A stretch of 64,000 bases of DNA from Dolomedes plantarius (lineage: Eukaryota > Arthropoda > Arachnida > Araneae > Dolomedidae), in contig OU015498.1 of assembly GCA_907164885.2 (NCBI GenBank), positions 127,907,227-127,971,226 of the forward strand, read 5' to 3'. The position numbers and the translations under genes are program-made. The notes under the pieces are model-generated. The model was given only the letters and a program-made list of their open reading frames with translations, was not told the origin of the DNA and made no database searches. Shown piece by piece: positions 35,480-47,626 of the stretch. How positions within the stretch are numbered: position 1 is the stretch's first letter; each line of letters begins with the position of its first letter.

Positions 35480-35722
35480 CCCTTTGAGGGGCGCCGTTTG
35501 CACAGTGCAAACGCCTAAATCTTGTCCTTTTATTCTCTTGCATTCAATGTATTACAGTTAAATGAGCAGAAACATGGCTATTGCTGCCATCTGTTATCAG
35601 TTTAAAGAATTAAAAACATTTTTCAATCTTTAATTGGAAAAATTTTCGAAAATTTTTAGGTTAAAAAAATCGGGAAAAAATCTGCACCGTGCAAACAGTG
35701 TAGGTTGTTGCCCCTGAAAGGG
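35480..35722. mobile_element. piggyBac-type MITE
   Basis: TTAA at 35476-35479 and 35723-35726 flank ends CCCTTTGAGGGGC and, inverted, GCCCCTGAAAGGG. The 243-bp element also has subterminal inverted GTTTGCAC motifs (GCACAGTGCAAACG and CACCGTGCAAACAG). No transposase remains. Confidence 0.85.
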
Positions 35723-35726
35723 TTAA

Positions 35727-36520
35727 AGAAACCATAAATTACCTGGTGCCACCTGTATTTTTAGCCTCTATATATAGCCCGACTCGCCCCCCCCCTCCCC
35801 AGGGGAACTCCACATACTTAAATGCCTATATTAAGATTAGAACTACTAACAGTTAAGATAAACCAATTTCTACCAATGCGAAAAACAGTCAATTCTACTG
35901 GTTGGGGTTGTTCCAGTATTAAACTTGACGCCAAATCGATATTGCGGATAGTCTTATCAAAGTCATGAGAGAGAGCGAGGGAATTTTCCTTGGCCATAAT
36001 ACGTTAAATCATGATGTGAGAAAAAATTCTGTTACTAGCACACAGTGAAAATTATCCGTAAAACTTAAGGATTGATAATTTGGGTGGCTATTCAAAGCCA
36101 TTAACATATGGTATAACAATTAAAAGTGATTCATGTTGCAACTTCTGTTATTGTAAGATCTCTATGTAGATTAACAACATACGGATAAAATAGTAAATTT
36201 ACTTGGGCCGATGAGTTACAGTTCGTACGATCTGGATGTCAGAAAAATACTCAGGCGCTATTGCGAAAAGTAGAATAATAAGCGCTGTAACCCCCACCCC
36301 CCCATGCCTGGAAATTAGACATGAAATCCCTTGATAAAAATAATTCAGATGTTAAAATATTAAATGACATTAATATTTTAACAACTGAAATTTTGTTGTT
36401 TATGAAATTATGCCCTAAAAGTCGGTTCTACCCCTGCCACTGATGGAATGTACATGTTAGCGATAAAAATATTGAAAAGCTGTCAGTGGTACTGAAAAAT
36501 TGTGGTTTTTATATTTTCAG
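35727..36520. other. Spacer without recognised features
   Basis: Contains short C-runs at about 35785 and 36290. No coding or element ends recognised. Confidence 0.4.
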
Positions 36521-36738
36521 GATAGCCGTCCACATGGTGTAGTGGTTAGCATTCTGGACTGCCACGCAGTGGGCTTGGGTTCAAATCCCGAATAAGGTTT
36601 GGTCGCTTCCGGGTCGTCCAACTCATATTGAGCAATGCTGGCTTACCTATATGGTGCTCCCATAATAAAGTAGCCAGTAAATAGCGGTGAATAACAAAAG
36701 GTGAATGTATAACGACAAGTGTCTCCACATTAGACAAA
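36521..36738 (+). mobile_element. tRNA-derived SINE, family 2
   Basis: Head with ACATGGTGTAGTGGTTAGCA (A box) and GGGTTCAAATCCC (B box), a body of about 140 bp, and an A-run tail from 36736. The 7-bp acceptor arms do not pair, ruling out a functional tRNA. Confidence 0.75.
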
Positions 36739-36745
36739 AAAAAAA

Positions 36746-37700
36746 TTTCAGGTAGTCTCCTCTAACGAAACTGCCACGGGTTATTAACGTAGGATTACTT
36801 ATATAACGTAGGGTTACTTGACTTTGGAGAATAGCTTTAAATCTTCCAACAATATCTATCTACACAGGTTACTGAAACAGGTTGTAAAATCAGAGAATAT
36901 GCTATAGGTGCATAAGGCATGGATTTTCAATGGCCATTAAGAGAAATTTAAACTGACATTGACTATGGTATTCCATTGACTATTGAATTCAAAACCTGTC
37001 AGTATGAATACTTTTAGACTAAGATAAAAACGACAGAGCAAAGAAAAAAAGACAAACTCTGTAACGTTATCTTTATAATATTAAATTCTGAGTTTGTGTA
37101 AAATTCAATACGGCCCAAAAAAAGGTCACAATTGTGATAGAATCTATTTGTAAATATACGGTACTTATTAAACGAGCTGAAACAGAATAAGTCATGTTAA
37201 AATCATGCCAGGAATTATAGATTATAGGGTTTTTAAAGCTGGAGTTTTGATTGGCTACTTCTTGGCGTATATTTACGAATGGACAATTTTTTTGGTCCGG
37301 TGAAAAAAATATCCCTTATTCATCCTTTAGTGGTCATCATTAAAACATAAACAGTGCTCAGAGATTGTGATATTAATCAAAAATCGCCCCAAATAGCGAT
37401 AAAAAAAGAAACAATGGCTAATGGTAGCAAAATCTATTTTCAATATTATTTCGTGGAATAAGTCTAAACAAAAAATGGGCTCATTTGAGATTTCACTACC
37501 ACTATCCGTTGACTAAAAGATTAATCTTTCATTTACGGTGATGTCATTTTATTTCCAGAAAAATGGTGTTAGTTTGGTAATGAGATTCTCGTGCCCAGGA
37601 AAAGAAAGAAAATTGCTCGAATGTTTCTAAAAGATGGTCAATGAAAACATTGCTGAGCTTAGATAAATTACTTCTTAAAATAACAAAGAATAATTATTGC
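36746..37700. other. Spacer; starts with a 23-bp word shared with 23790
   Basis: ATTTCAGGTAGTCTCCTCTA plus CG occurs here and at about 23790, inside the hAT remnant. The rest has no recognised feature. Confidence 0.4.
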
Positions 37701-37710
37701 ATATTTGAGC

Positions 37711-37843
<133 letters not shown>

Positions 37844-37933
37844 GCGGTGAAAGGCAAAGTGATGTAAGTCACATTTTCAACTTTTTCTATTTCAGTGCTT
37901 TAATGTAATCTCCATGTTAGATTTATAGTGGAA

Positions 37934-37958
37934 TTGCAAATAATTATTATTTGCAATA
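37934..37958. repeat. Short perfect palindrome
   Basis: ATTGCAAATAA and its complement TTATTTGCAAT are separated by three bases. Confidence 0.8.
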
Positions 37959-38084
37959 TTATAATAATTATTATGAATTATAATTTGTTCAATTTATAAT
38001 GGAATTTTTTTGTAGTTTTGCAGTAAAACACTTTGGACTTACACTGCTTGACGTACTGACTTACACCACTTTGTCTTTCATTGC

Positions 38085-38200
<116 letters not shown>

Positions 38201-39342
38201 GGGAAACTTCTCTATTGCATATAGCATGAATATCTCGAAATATTAAATTAAATTATCTCGTAATGAACTGTCATTTCGATTTCATTCAACAGAAATTAGC
38301 TGAATGTTATCGTAATGTATGAATAGCAGGTGATTCAATGGAGTATTTAAACTCAATTTGTTAATTTTTTTCTACCTTACTACTTCAATGACGCGTAAAC
38401 GTTATTTAAAAATTACATAAAAACGTTATGAGCGAAATCATAAACCAATGAACATATTTTTAGCTGCGATGATAGTTTTTTTTTGACTAAGAGTTTTACT
38501 AAATTTAAATATTGAAGTGTCTCATAAGCTCATTTTTTTTCTTCCTGCGATCGCAATTCTTAAGAATTAGAGTGCAAGGATTATTAACAAAAGGGAACGT
38601 GACAAGAAGGGTAAAGAAATTTAGCACGTCTTTAAGCGTTTAGATATTGCCATTGAGCATTCCGTATTACCGAGTGCATTTTTTTTTAACAATTTTTTTA
38701 ACAGCAGAGAATTTAAATGAAATGGATCGTGACAAATGGAAAGCGTGCCCCAAAAGAAGAGAAAGTTTGAAGCTTTTTATTTGAATGAAAATTTCTGTGA
38801 AAACCTTTGAGGTTTGTGGTAACTAAGGAGAAGGACATGACGGGAATTAATTCTATTTCCGGTAGCCATAGAAACCCGATGAATAACTGCAGACGGCAAA
38901 ACAATTTTGTTATCTGTATTCCAAGCACACGTTCCTGAAACACAGTAATAAGTATTTATGGCCTGCAAGTTCAATGCCACATAATGAATGTTTAAGAAGT
39001 TCAAGAATAACTGAGTTAGAGAAAGGGAGGGAGAAATCGCCATTTTGAGATTTTTTTATGCGCGTTTTGCTCCAGAAAGTTTTCTCCCAAAAGTTTTCTC
39101 ATCAAATAAAGTTTAAATTTCAGGGTACACTTGCTGAGTACATCTGCCGAATATTAATGAGACAGTAATTTAGACAATGACATCTTTGCGATGCATTTGG
39201 TAGTGAGGTGTACTTTACAAAATGCATGTCACAATGGAAGAATTTAATGAATATAAATGTCTCTGTAATAGAAACAAAACTGTAACGTTCTGAAACATAC
39301 GACTTTTTGCAGGCTGTCAAAAGAAGAAAAAAAAAAGAAGAA

Positions 39343-39343
<1 letters not shown>
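38201..39343. other. Spacer without recognised features
   Basis: No element ends. Two overlapping minus-strand frames at 38713-39043 have no recognisable domain. Confidence 0.35.
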
Positions 39344-39410
<67 letters not shown>

Positions 39411-39422
39411 GTGTGTGTGTGT
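39344..39422. repeat. (TA)n then (GT)n array
   Basis: About 30 TA units followed by TGTGTGTGTGTG. Confidence 0.97.
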
Positions 39423-40109
39423 AAAATCCTTACTCAGCCATACAACTATTAACTGAGCTTGCAAAGCATTTTTATAAAAATATCTGACCTATATGGTTTC
39501 CCGTTTGTTTGTTTTTTAAAATAGACATCAAACGCTTTCAATAATCTATCTCTTTTCCCGATTCCAGTCATATCCGACAGTATCCGGAACGCATTATAGT
39601 CCAGAATATAATATCATATTATATAATATTTATTTATTCATTCTAATTGGCATATGTACAAACTGACATACATTTAACCCTTCCGACATGTATACAGGCT
39701 GTTAGAAATAAAAATAATTTATTTAAATGCATCCATAGTAAGAGGAAAAAGCATCCCTCTCGTATGAATGAAGATGAGAACAGGAAATTTGATACTGAAA
39801 TCTGAGACAAGACAGAAACCCGTACTTATCATTTATCTTCAATGTTATTACAGAGACGTTATCACCGAACTTGATTTGATGTCATTAAACTTAATTGTTA
39901 ACAACTCATTATAAACAATGCAGACATTATCAACAAAGAAAATATTGCACTGACTGAACTGACTGAAAAGGATGATGCTACCTTTTTGCTATCAGTAAAA
40001 GTCAGTTTTGTGAGGAAGAATTCGAAAAGGAAGAATTTACAAGCATGTATCATAAACTGGGCAACTCCACTTCCCTGACCAGTCTATTGGATAGCATGCC
40101 GAACTACGG
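39423..40109. other. AT-rich stretch with short open frames
   Basis: Around 39900-40075 one plus frame stays open for 58 codons (NIALTELTEKDDATFLLSV is part of it), not recognised. It may be a scrap of a transposon protein. Confidence 0.25.
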
Positions 40110-40850
40110 CTGTGTCCTAGGCGTTAGGTTCCCTCAGCAATTACTGAGAATACGCTGGGTTAATGAAAGTAAAAAACATATTTATTCAAATAGCGCATTT
40201 ACAAAATATTTACATTAACCCGTTGAGTTTTGCATCTCCAGTGCATTCATGTCCTCCAGCCAAATCTACAATCACACGTGTAAGGCACTCCGGCAAAAAT
40301 CACCATCATTTATCCCGCGGCTCTACGGCTCGCGAAAATCCAGCTGGTCCGAGACAAGTCGGCCTCCGTCAACAGAACTCCGTCTCTCTCCCTCTCTCTC
40401 TCTGGCGACCTCTCTCTCTCTGGCGACCTCTCTCTCTCTCTGTGTCCAGCACAGCCGAGTCCCGTCCAAACCCGTTCTCCTTCGACTGCATACCTCGGAC
40501 AAAAGCCCTCTGTCCCAAAATACGTGCAATCTAGTCCCCGTTGTTCGTCCGTTTACTGTTCGTAGACAGCGGCACGCCTCTTGATCTTTATTGACTTGAT
40601 CGCGCGCGCGTCAAATCGCCCCTGGTAAATACTCATTCACCGCTGAAAAGAAACTTCAAACTGGAAAAATAGATCGTTATTCACAGTCTTTCGGCAAACA
40701 ACACACAAATCTGCTTCCATCCAAAAGCTAACCTCTGTACCATATTTCACATACAATACCGGGGGTTAAGTAGAGAGTCCGCCGACGTCACACATGGCTT
40801 TCAATAGGTGTTACTCCTAGGGTAAAATAAAACTTGGCACTGGGCAAACC
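40110..40850. other. CpG-bearing, GC-richer block with (CT)n
   Basis: About 740 bp clearly richer in GC and CpG than its flanks, with pyrimidine repeats (CTCTCTCTCTGGCGACC twice at about 40395-40440) and GATCGCGCGCGCGTC at about 40598. The plus-strand frames of 111-123 codons over it have biased Ser/Arg/Pro content and no recognised domain. A solo LTR or a promoter-like region are both possible. Confidence 0.3.
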
Positions 40851-41087
40851 TAATAGAATAACGAAAAACACTACTAAGCGATTCACTCCAATCCGATGAA
40901 ACAAATTAGGTAAAATATATTAATTATATAACAAAACATTATCAATTAAATTAAACGTTTAATAGTGAGTATATCATTTTATATTTTATGTGAAAACATT
41001 ATGTTAAACTGATATGGAGTAAATTACTTTATATTTGTAAGTAAGCTATGTCCCGTAAGCTATTTTACAACTGTCAGTTGTTATCAA

Positions 41088-41341
<254 letters not shown>

Positions 41342-41871
41342 TTCAGTACATTTGAACCATAATAGAAAACTAAAAATCATTTCCTCTATTTTCGTTGTTG
41401 TTGTTGTTGTTTGTTTATTTTAATCTATGGTCCCATTGTGTTTTCCTGCTATTCGTGACGTCACTTATAAACATGGTGGTCCCTAGCATTGAGAAATTTC
41501 CATCTGAAATTATACGTTGCTCCCGTCTGCGAATTTGACCCCAACCTCCTCAAAACACACTAATTCCTCTTACCGAAATAGATCCCTTTAAATTTATTCA
41601 TGATTTAGATGCGATATAAATAATGCATTTTTATATCACATTTAAAAGTGTTTCGGCTTTAGAAAAATTCCCATGTAGGCATATTTTTATAAGCATTTCT
41701 GACTATTATCTCCAGCAGTGTCATGCGTCCTTTTCTTGCAAACAGAAGAGTAAAGTTGTAAAAGAAAGTGTGTAAATTTTATTCAACATGTAATTATAGC
41801 ACATTTATGCTCGAATTTTACTTTTTTTTAGGTGGAAAATATTTATTAAGACTCAGTTTTCTTGTATTTAG
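41342..41871. other. Probable intron sequence upstream of the PPxY exon
   Basis: Contains (TTG)n at about 41395-41415 and pyrimidine tracts before two possible splice acceptors, at 41830-41831 and 41870-41871. Confidence 0.4.
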
Positions 41872-41974
41872 GGCAACATTCGGTGGGAGCACGTGTCTTT
41901 TATTCCTTCTTTGCTATTTGTGCCAGAAAAAACTACAGGATCAAGATTTAGAAATGGAGCATGCAACGCAACAG
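41872..41974 (+). CDS. PPxY membrane protein gene, transmembrane exon
   Basis: An internal exon between acceptor TTTTCTTGTATTTAG and donor CAG/GTAAAC. It encodes ATFGGSTCLLFLLCYLCQ, a transmembrane helix with two cysteines at its inner edge, then a charged stretch (KKLQDQDLEMEHATQQ) that starts the cytoplasmic side. It ends in phase 0 and joins exactly in frame to 49317-49484. An alternative acceptor at 41830-41831 would add about 13 residues. Upstream exons (signal peptide and ectodomain) were not found. Small Cys-rich single-pass proteins with PPxY tails (shisa, CYYR1 and WBP1/VOPP1 types, or Drosophila commissureless) are the closest designs I know; the specific family is unresolved. Confidence 0.7.
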
Positions 41975-42664
41975 GTAAACGCTCGAAATTGGAAAAATTA
42001 TAAGTATTTATGTAAATTAGGAAAATGAATGTTAAAACAGTTTTATTGTCTCTCTTATATAGGGAACATTGCATGCATTAGACTTGCTACTTATTTAATT
42101 CATTTACAATTCCAATGGACAAGCTTGAATACAGTATGTAATAAGACTGCTCTAAAATATTCAATATATTGATAAAGATAAATTAAAGAAATCTAAAATT
42201 CAAGCTTCGAACTTTTCCTTGCATTTTCTTTTAGGGGAAATTATTTTAAGTTATTTAAAATTAGATTTGAGCAAATTAAGAGAGTAGAAATCAGATTTAA
42301 GAAATTTAAGTAATTAGATTTATGTAATTAAAATTGTGACTCACATAAGTGTGAAAAATATACGATTTTTTTACACCTTTCGTCCTAACTAATTTATATA
42401 TTTGACAGGTCGTGTTCTTCAGATCTAGTCACGATTAATTAAACCAGTGTAACATGCACACAATTAAACTTAATAAAGAAAACAAAATAAGTCTCAGAAG
42501 AATCTAGTGGCTTTATTTACAAGGACTGAAATCTGAACATAAAAAAACAAAGTTCGTATGTTACCCTGATCTTCATATTCTCTTTATCACAATCAAATTC
42601 AGTAATGTGTAAGCAATAAGTCTAAATAAAATGTCCCATTTGAGTAAGTTTTTCTTTGCCACAT

Positions 42665-43538
42665 CTTCTTTTTCTTCACAAGCACAACAACCCCCTACAG
42701 GTCCTGGCTGCCTCAACCACGCACTCCTTCCAGCGTCTTCTGTCTGCGACGACTCCTCTCCGGTTTTTAACTTTCAAAGTCTTTTTCAGAGTCATTTAAC
42801 CATCTAGTCGGTGGTCTGCCTCTAGCTCGGGATCCCTCAGGTTTTTTAAATGTCAAGATCTTAGTGGAACTATCTTCCGAACTTCTTCAAACATGGCCAA
42901 GCCATCTTGATCTATAACTACGGATAACTTGTGTTATTTGTGATTGCCTATAAAGCATATACAGTTCAAAATTATATCTGGTTCTCCAACGGCCCTCTTC
43001 CTGCACTGGGCCAAAGATAGCCCTGAGGATTTTTCTCTCAAACATGTTCAGTGAGCACTGCGTGTCTATGCTCAATGTCCATGTTTCCCTTGCGTAAAGT
43101 AAGACAGGTAGCATCAGTGTCTTATAAATTCTTAATTTAGTTTTGTGATTGATGGTATTAGATCTCAGTTGTCTTCTCAGCCCAAAGAAGCATTTATTAG
43201 CCATTTTGATTCTGTCATCAATTTCTGCTCTTAGATTATTTTTGTCATTAATTGTAGTGTCATAGTATTTGAATTCATCAACCTTTTCAAAGGTGTAACC
43301 ATTAAGGCACAAAGGGTTGTTATAGTTTACCATGGAGGGTGAGAATTCCATAAATTTAGTTTTATCCTCATTGACAGTGAGGCCCATATTTGTAGCTAAG
43401 GATTCGATAGCTGAAAAAGCCTCTTTTACTGCTCTTTCTGACCTTCTAATAATATCTATATCATCCGTATAGACCAATATTTGCAGAGACTAATTCCCCA
43501 GAGTAACTTTTAGGTCTAATCCACTCTCTCTAATGCAC
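42665..43538 (-). mobile_element. 5'-truncated LINE with a 15-bp target duplication
   Basis: TTTTCTTTGCCACAT occurs at 42650-42664 and 43539-43553, an exact 15-bp duplication around the element. On the minus strand the element starts inside the reverse transcriptase and ends in an A-rich tail (GAAGAAAAAGAAG). Truncation at the 5' side, an A-rich 3' end and a target duplication are marks of target-primed reverse transcription. Confidence 0.92.
42676..43520 (-). pseudogene. Non-LTR reverse transcriptase, C-terminal part
   Basis: The frame enters at LVYTDDIDII, a YADD-type catalytic box with Thr for Ala, then MGLTVNEDKTKFMEF, the thumb-like region with MANKCFFGLRRQLRS, TKLRIYKTLMLPVLLYARET and SRWLGHV. 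A stop follows at 42884, after which the same pattern continues (PEGSRARGRPPTRW), then a frameshift and WKECVVEAARTCRGLL to a TGA at 42676. This C-terminal block (LGHV, RGRP..RW, W...A.DR..W) is standard in a group of animal LINEs sharing the DDIDII box. It lies opposite to the host gene. Confidence 0.9.
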
Positions 43539-43553
43539 TTTTCTTTGCCACAT

Positions 43554-46476
43554 ACTTAGGTTAAAAGATCGACAGTAAATGTTTTCATATCTTGTGACTG
43601 ACTTCGTTAGAAGAAAAAGTCCTGTCTTAAAAGATCTTTGCATTCTTCAGAACAAAAAGCCCTATCCACGGAAGTTTTACTTAACTGCAAACTTTAGTTT
43701 AAAGATCCTCTATAAACGTCCTGATGCCTGGCTATTGAATCCTTCTGAACAAAAATTTTAAGCCGTGGCATTCTACATGGTAGTTTAAATGACAAGATCT
43801 AGGACACACACACTCTTCCTGGTGACCGGATACGGACACTATCAGAACAAAAATTCCTATACACGGGAATTCTACTTTACCAAAGTCTCAAATAAAATAT
43901 CGCCTGCAAACGGTTGGAGGCCAGTCAAAGGACATTTTTAGATGATTTTAAGAGTCTATATTTAGGATTATAGAGTCCAAATTTTAAGGTGTCCGAGACT
44001 CAATGCACGCCAAGAAGTTGCGGTGTATTATGTAAGTGGTGATAAAATTTCGACTCATCGGTATACATGCGTAATATTCCCGAATTCAAACGTCCACTCA
44101 CATACTAAATAAATATTCTTATTATTGCTAATAATGTTGAGAGCGCAGACACGGGGATAAACTCAATAACTTCATCAGAGATCTTCCCCTACTTTTATTA
44201 ATAACAAAGCAGTAGATAAATTGGTAAGTACATAGATTGATGAGAACTATATGCATTACTTTATCGTTATTAAAGTGGATGATTATTGCTTTAACAAACC
44301 ATAAGTGACTTAGACATGGTTGTGACAACACCTTATGTATAAAAAAAATTCAAGTTATAATTCAAAACAGAAAAATACAGGTAGTAAAATTCTTGAAACG
44401 AAAACATTTAAATTATATGTTAAACAGGAGTACAGCTTTATAGACTGGATTGTATATTGCTTATACACCTTAGAGACTGAATATGACTGTATAGGACTTA
44501 TACACGTTAGAGAGTGTATTATTGTCCTTAACCAGTAACCTATATCCAGCAGTATATAGTAATAGCTCGGTAAAAGTTTAGTAATGTATGGTCTATAGTA
44601 ATGATTGGTGTAAGTGTGCCATTTATCTCAAGTGACTACTGAAAATGGGTAAACCTGTGGCAAGGAGCCTCGCCCCTCCCCTTTTAAGCTCAGTAACACC
44701 GTCAGGGCTGGATCCATGAGAGTGTTCCCCCATGGAATGATTACAATTAAAGCTGTAACCAGGATCTTCTATGCCAAATACTCTATGTCAACCGGTACCA
44801 TTGACGAAAGTTTAGGAATCAGGTAAATACAGAGTAACCATAGTTCTTCAAGCTCAAAATCAAAGCCCCCTTTTTTAATGTCTCCTGGCATCCGTTGTAG
44901 GCTCTCCAGTCCACCTCTCTAGCCTATCTACCATTCAGGTTAGTATTCTGCAGCGCTAAATGTATCAACTTAGGCCCAAATCCAGAGTCTACTATAACCA
45001 TCGACATGTACTTGTGACCGATTTGCATATTTTCATTCTAAACGCCTGCATTTCTGAACTATATCCTCCGGGTATCATGATATTGCTCTGTCTAAGGTAG
45101 ATGTCAAAAAGTCTTACACCCAATTCTGAATAGACTGTTTATCCTAAGAGATCTAGGTTCCTAACAGCTGTTATTCCTGTTTTTCTTAGCAGCTGCCTTC
45201 TACATTTTTTTTCTTATGCACAACTTAATCCTGCTGGAGTCGTATTAATAATTCTGAACCGTATAGATAGTTTCTTTTATATTTCAACGAGCATAAAAAC
45301 TTGAATTCTTGGATGGACAAAAATCACCATTTGAATTCATTAGTTGTTGTAATCATCCTTTTTTTACTAGTGATGGACTAAAGCGTAGTTTCTGTTATTT
45401 AAATAATTTTAAACTTTAAAAGATTTATTTTTTTAATTATTTTTGATATAATTTTGAATTTTCTAATCGACGGGAGAAAAAAAAATGACCCACGGGAAAA
45501 ATTTCTCCAGCTGAAAGTAAAATTTTCATGAAACAACCTAGTGTTTTGGGTTAAATACCATTTCTGGCAAAGAAACACTTGTTAGCCTGCATTTTTTTGT
45601 AAAAGTAAAAGACCACATTTCGTTTCGTAGTTCCGCGTGACGAGAAGCACGGCTTGTCAAAGCTGCCCTGATTTAATCTAGATTATGTAAGACGGAAATC
45701 AGTATGAATAGATATAACGACTGCATTTCAAGTCGAACGAACTATGGACATATACGCATATAGCACGGGGGAAATGAGCCACACCCGGTAATCGATACCT
45801 TCAGAGAAACGGTTTAAGAAGGTGTGGCCTTAATAGAAGCGATATAAACTACTTGTCGTAACAGGTAGGTCAAACGAAGATTTCATTATACGAGAAAAAA
45901 TAACTTTTGTACATTTTCTAGATTTATAACATATAAAGATGTTAAATTCTTTTCATTTTTCTTTTTTATCGAGTGCTTGAAAAGTTACGAGGAAACGGAA
46001 ATGTGCACGTGATTTTATGTGTAGATATTTTCCATTGAATTCATAAGATAATTCATTGAATTCATTCCAGAAATAAAGATGTGTGTTCCCCTTTCATTAT
46101 GAAATTTTTATCCAAGTCTTTAGGTATGTATATAGGCATGTTGCGTGTACACTATGTACATCGAAGATAGGCTATGCGAAGGAGAGTGGGTGTGTATAAG
46201 TAACAGTTTTAATTTTTAAAAAGTAATTTTTTTTCTCTAAACATTGATTAATGTGAGGGGAAAAAATAATAAATTTCTTTTTTTAATTAGCTTTATTGAC
46301 AACTACTGCTAAAACCCTAAACTCTCTTGCATCAAAAAAAAGGCACGTGATTAATCATTGGGGCACCCTTGATTCACCATTTAATCGTAAAAAAATGAAT
46401 ATTTTTACAACAAATGTGATGAAACTGCACTACTAAAAAGTTTTACGTGTCTTTAATACTCTGAACAAAACACATG
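43554..46476. other. Intron sequence without recognised elements
   Basis: About 2.9 kb. No transposon ends, tRNA boxes or convincing frames. A somewhat GC-richer patch lies at 44640-44720. Confidence 0.4.
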
Positions 46477-46536
46477 CTACAGAAGGTCCTTCGCACTTTA
46501 TGGAAACGATTTTGATAAGTTTTATGTATAAATGTC

Positions 46537-47626
46537 CTATTTTTTACGGCGATTTGCTTCTGTCTGATAGCCATGGTTCTTGACAATAGCTGTAGCTTGA
46601 ATTCTCCATGAAAGTAAACTTTTTCTTAGTACTATCATGTCAATTTTATCCAATTCCTCTTGGACCGTTTTCCAAAGTCCATCCAGTGTTCTTGGATGCC
46701 GTTTTCCTAAGGCTTGTTTTAATAAACCGAAAGCGCAAAAGTCCATTGGAGAAGCGCCAGGTGATTTTGCAAGTATTTCATGAAATGGGATGCACTTTAT
46801 TCCTGTTTCTGACTCTTTCTTTGCTAAATAATCAGCATTTGATTTAGACGTATGACTAGAGGTATGTCCATATGAAGCTCAAATTTATCAACGTCCTTTC
46901 CATATAAGGCTGGAATTTCTTCTTCAAAAATTGGTTCTAAATTATTCTGCTGATAGTAGAGTGAATTAATTTTGGCTTTACTTGAGACTTTTTTGATTTT
47001 TAATTTACCGTTATAACAAAATCCTGCAACTATCATGAATCCCTCTGGGAACTTTTCTGTACACTAATAGCGCCCTTTACACATATGTTCTTTCCCGAGT
47101 GAAAAAACGATCCCGCGCGATTGAGTGCACGCGTGAAGGTGTCGGAGAGGAAGGGAAAGCTGCTTTGGAGCGTACTGCAAGTTTTCCCGTGCGCAATCCC
47201 GTACACTCCAAGAGCGTACATGTAAAGGGCGCTATTGAAGCCATTTCGTACGGTCATTCCCGTCAGTTGAGCAATAGAAAATTGATCTTTTTTTTATTAC
47301 AGTCACTTAAATACACCCATGCCTCATCGAGTGTTACCAAAAATTTCCATTTTTTTCAGAGGCTAGGTGTTTTTCATATAATTTTCTACAATTTGCTTTT
47401 TTTCAGCAATATTCTTTGTCAAAAGCAGGTGAAATTTAGATTTAAACATCGTTTTTGACTTCAAATATTTATGAATGATTTTACTTACAGTGCCAGAAGA
47501 CATTCCTAGTTTCGATGCAATGGATCTTTGAATCGGCGGATTTTCTTTTAGGATCAGAGACTTCCCTTTCTTGATATTTATCTGCGTTCGAACAGTCTTA
47601 GGATGAGGTTTTGCGGTCGTTTTCAT
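46537..47626 (-). pseudogene. mariner-type transposase, frameshifted and split by a MITE
   Basis: The piece 47626-47363 is the DNA-binding N-terminus with a helix-turn-helix (RSIASKLGMSSGTVSKIIHK). A shift leads to the first catalytic Asp (FLVTLDEAWVYLSDCNK) at about 47330, and another to CSTDGNDRTKW, after which the MITE intervenes. The frame resumes at GFCYNGKLKIKKVSSKAKIN and KDVDKFELHMD, with the second Asp. A last shift leads to SHTSKSNADYLAKK, CIPFHEILAKSPGASPMDFC (third catalytic position, D) and the C-terminus at 46537. Subfamily is not assigned. Confidence 0.88.
47066..47236. mobile_element. 171-bp MITE inside the transposase gene
   Basis: The ends AATAGCGCCCTTTACA (47066-47081) and its exact complement (47221-47236) enclose a GC-richer interior. 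The mariner coding pattern stops before it and continues after it. It is the youngest layer here. The target duplication is not clear. Confidence 0.82.

Noticed and set aside
36521..36595. Possible functional tRNA gene with good A and B boxes
   Set aside because: The acceptor arms do not pair and a SINE body with an A-run tail follows.
40163..40584. Frames of 111 and 123 codons, considered as a host protein
   Set aside because: Both overlap in different frames over a CT-rich, CpG-bearing tract and neither has a recognisable domain.
47033..47458. Frames of 74 and 119 codons at the MITE
   Set aside because: They combine MITE sequence with antisense transposase and are chance products.
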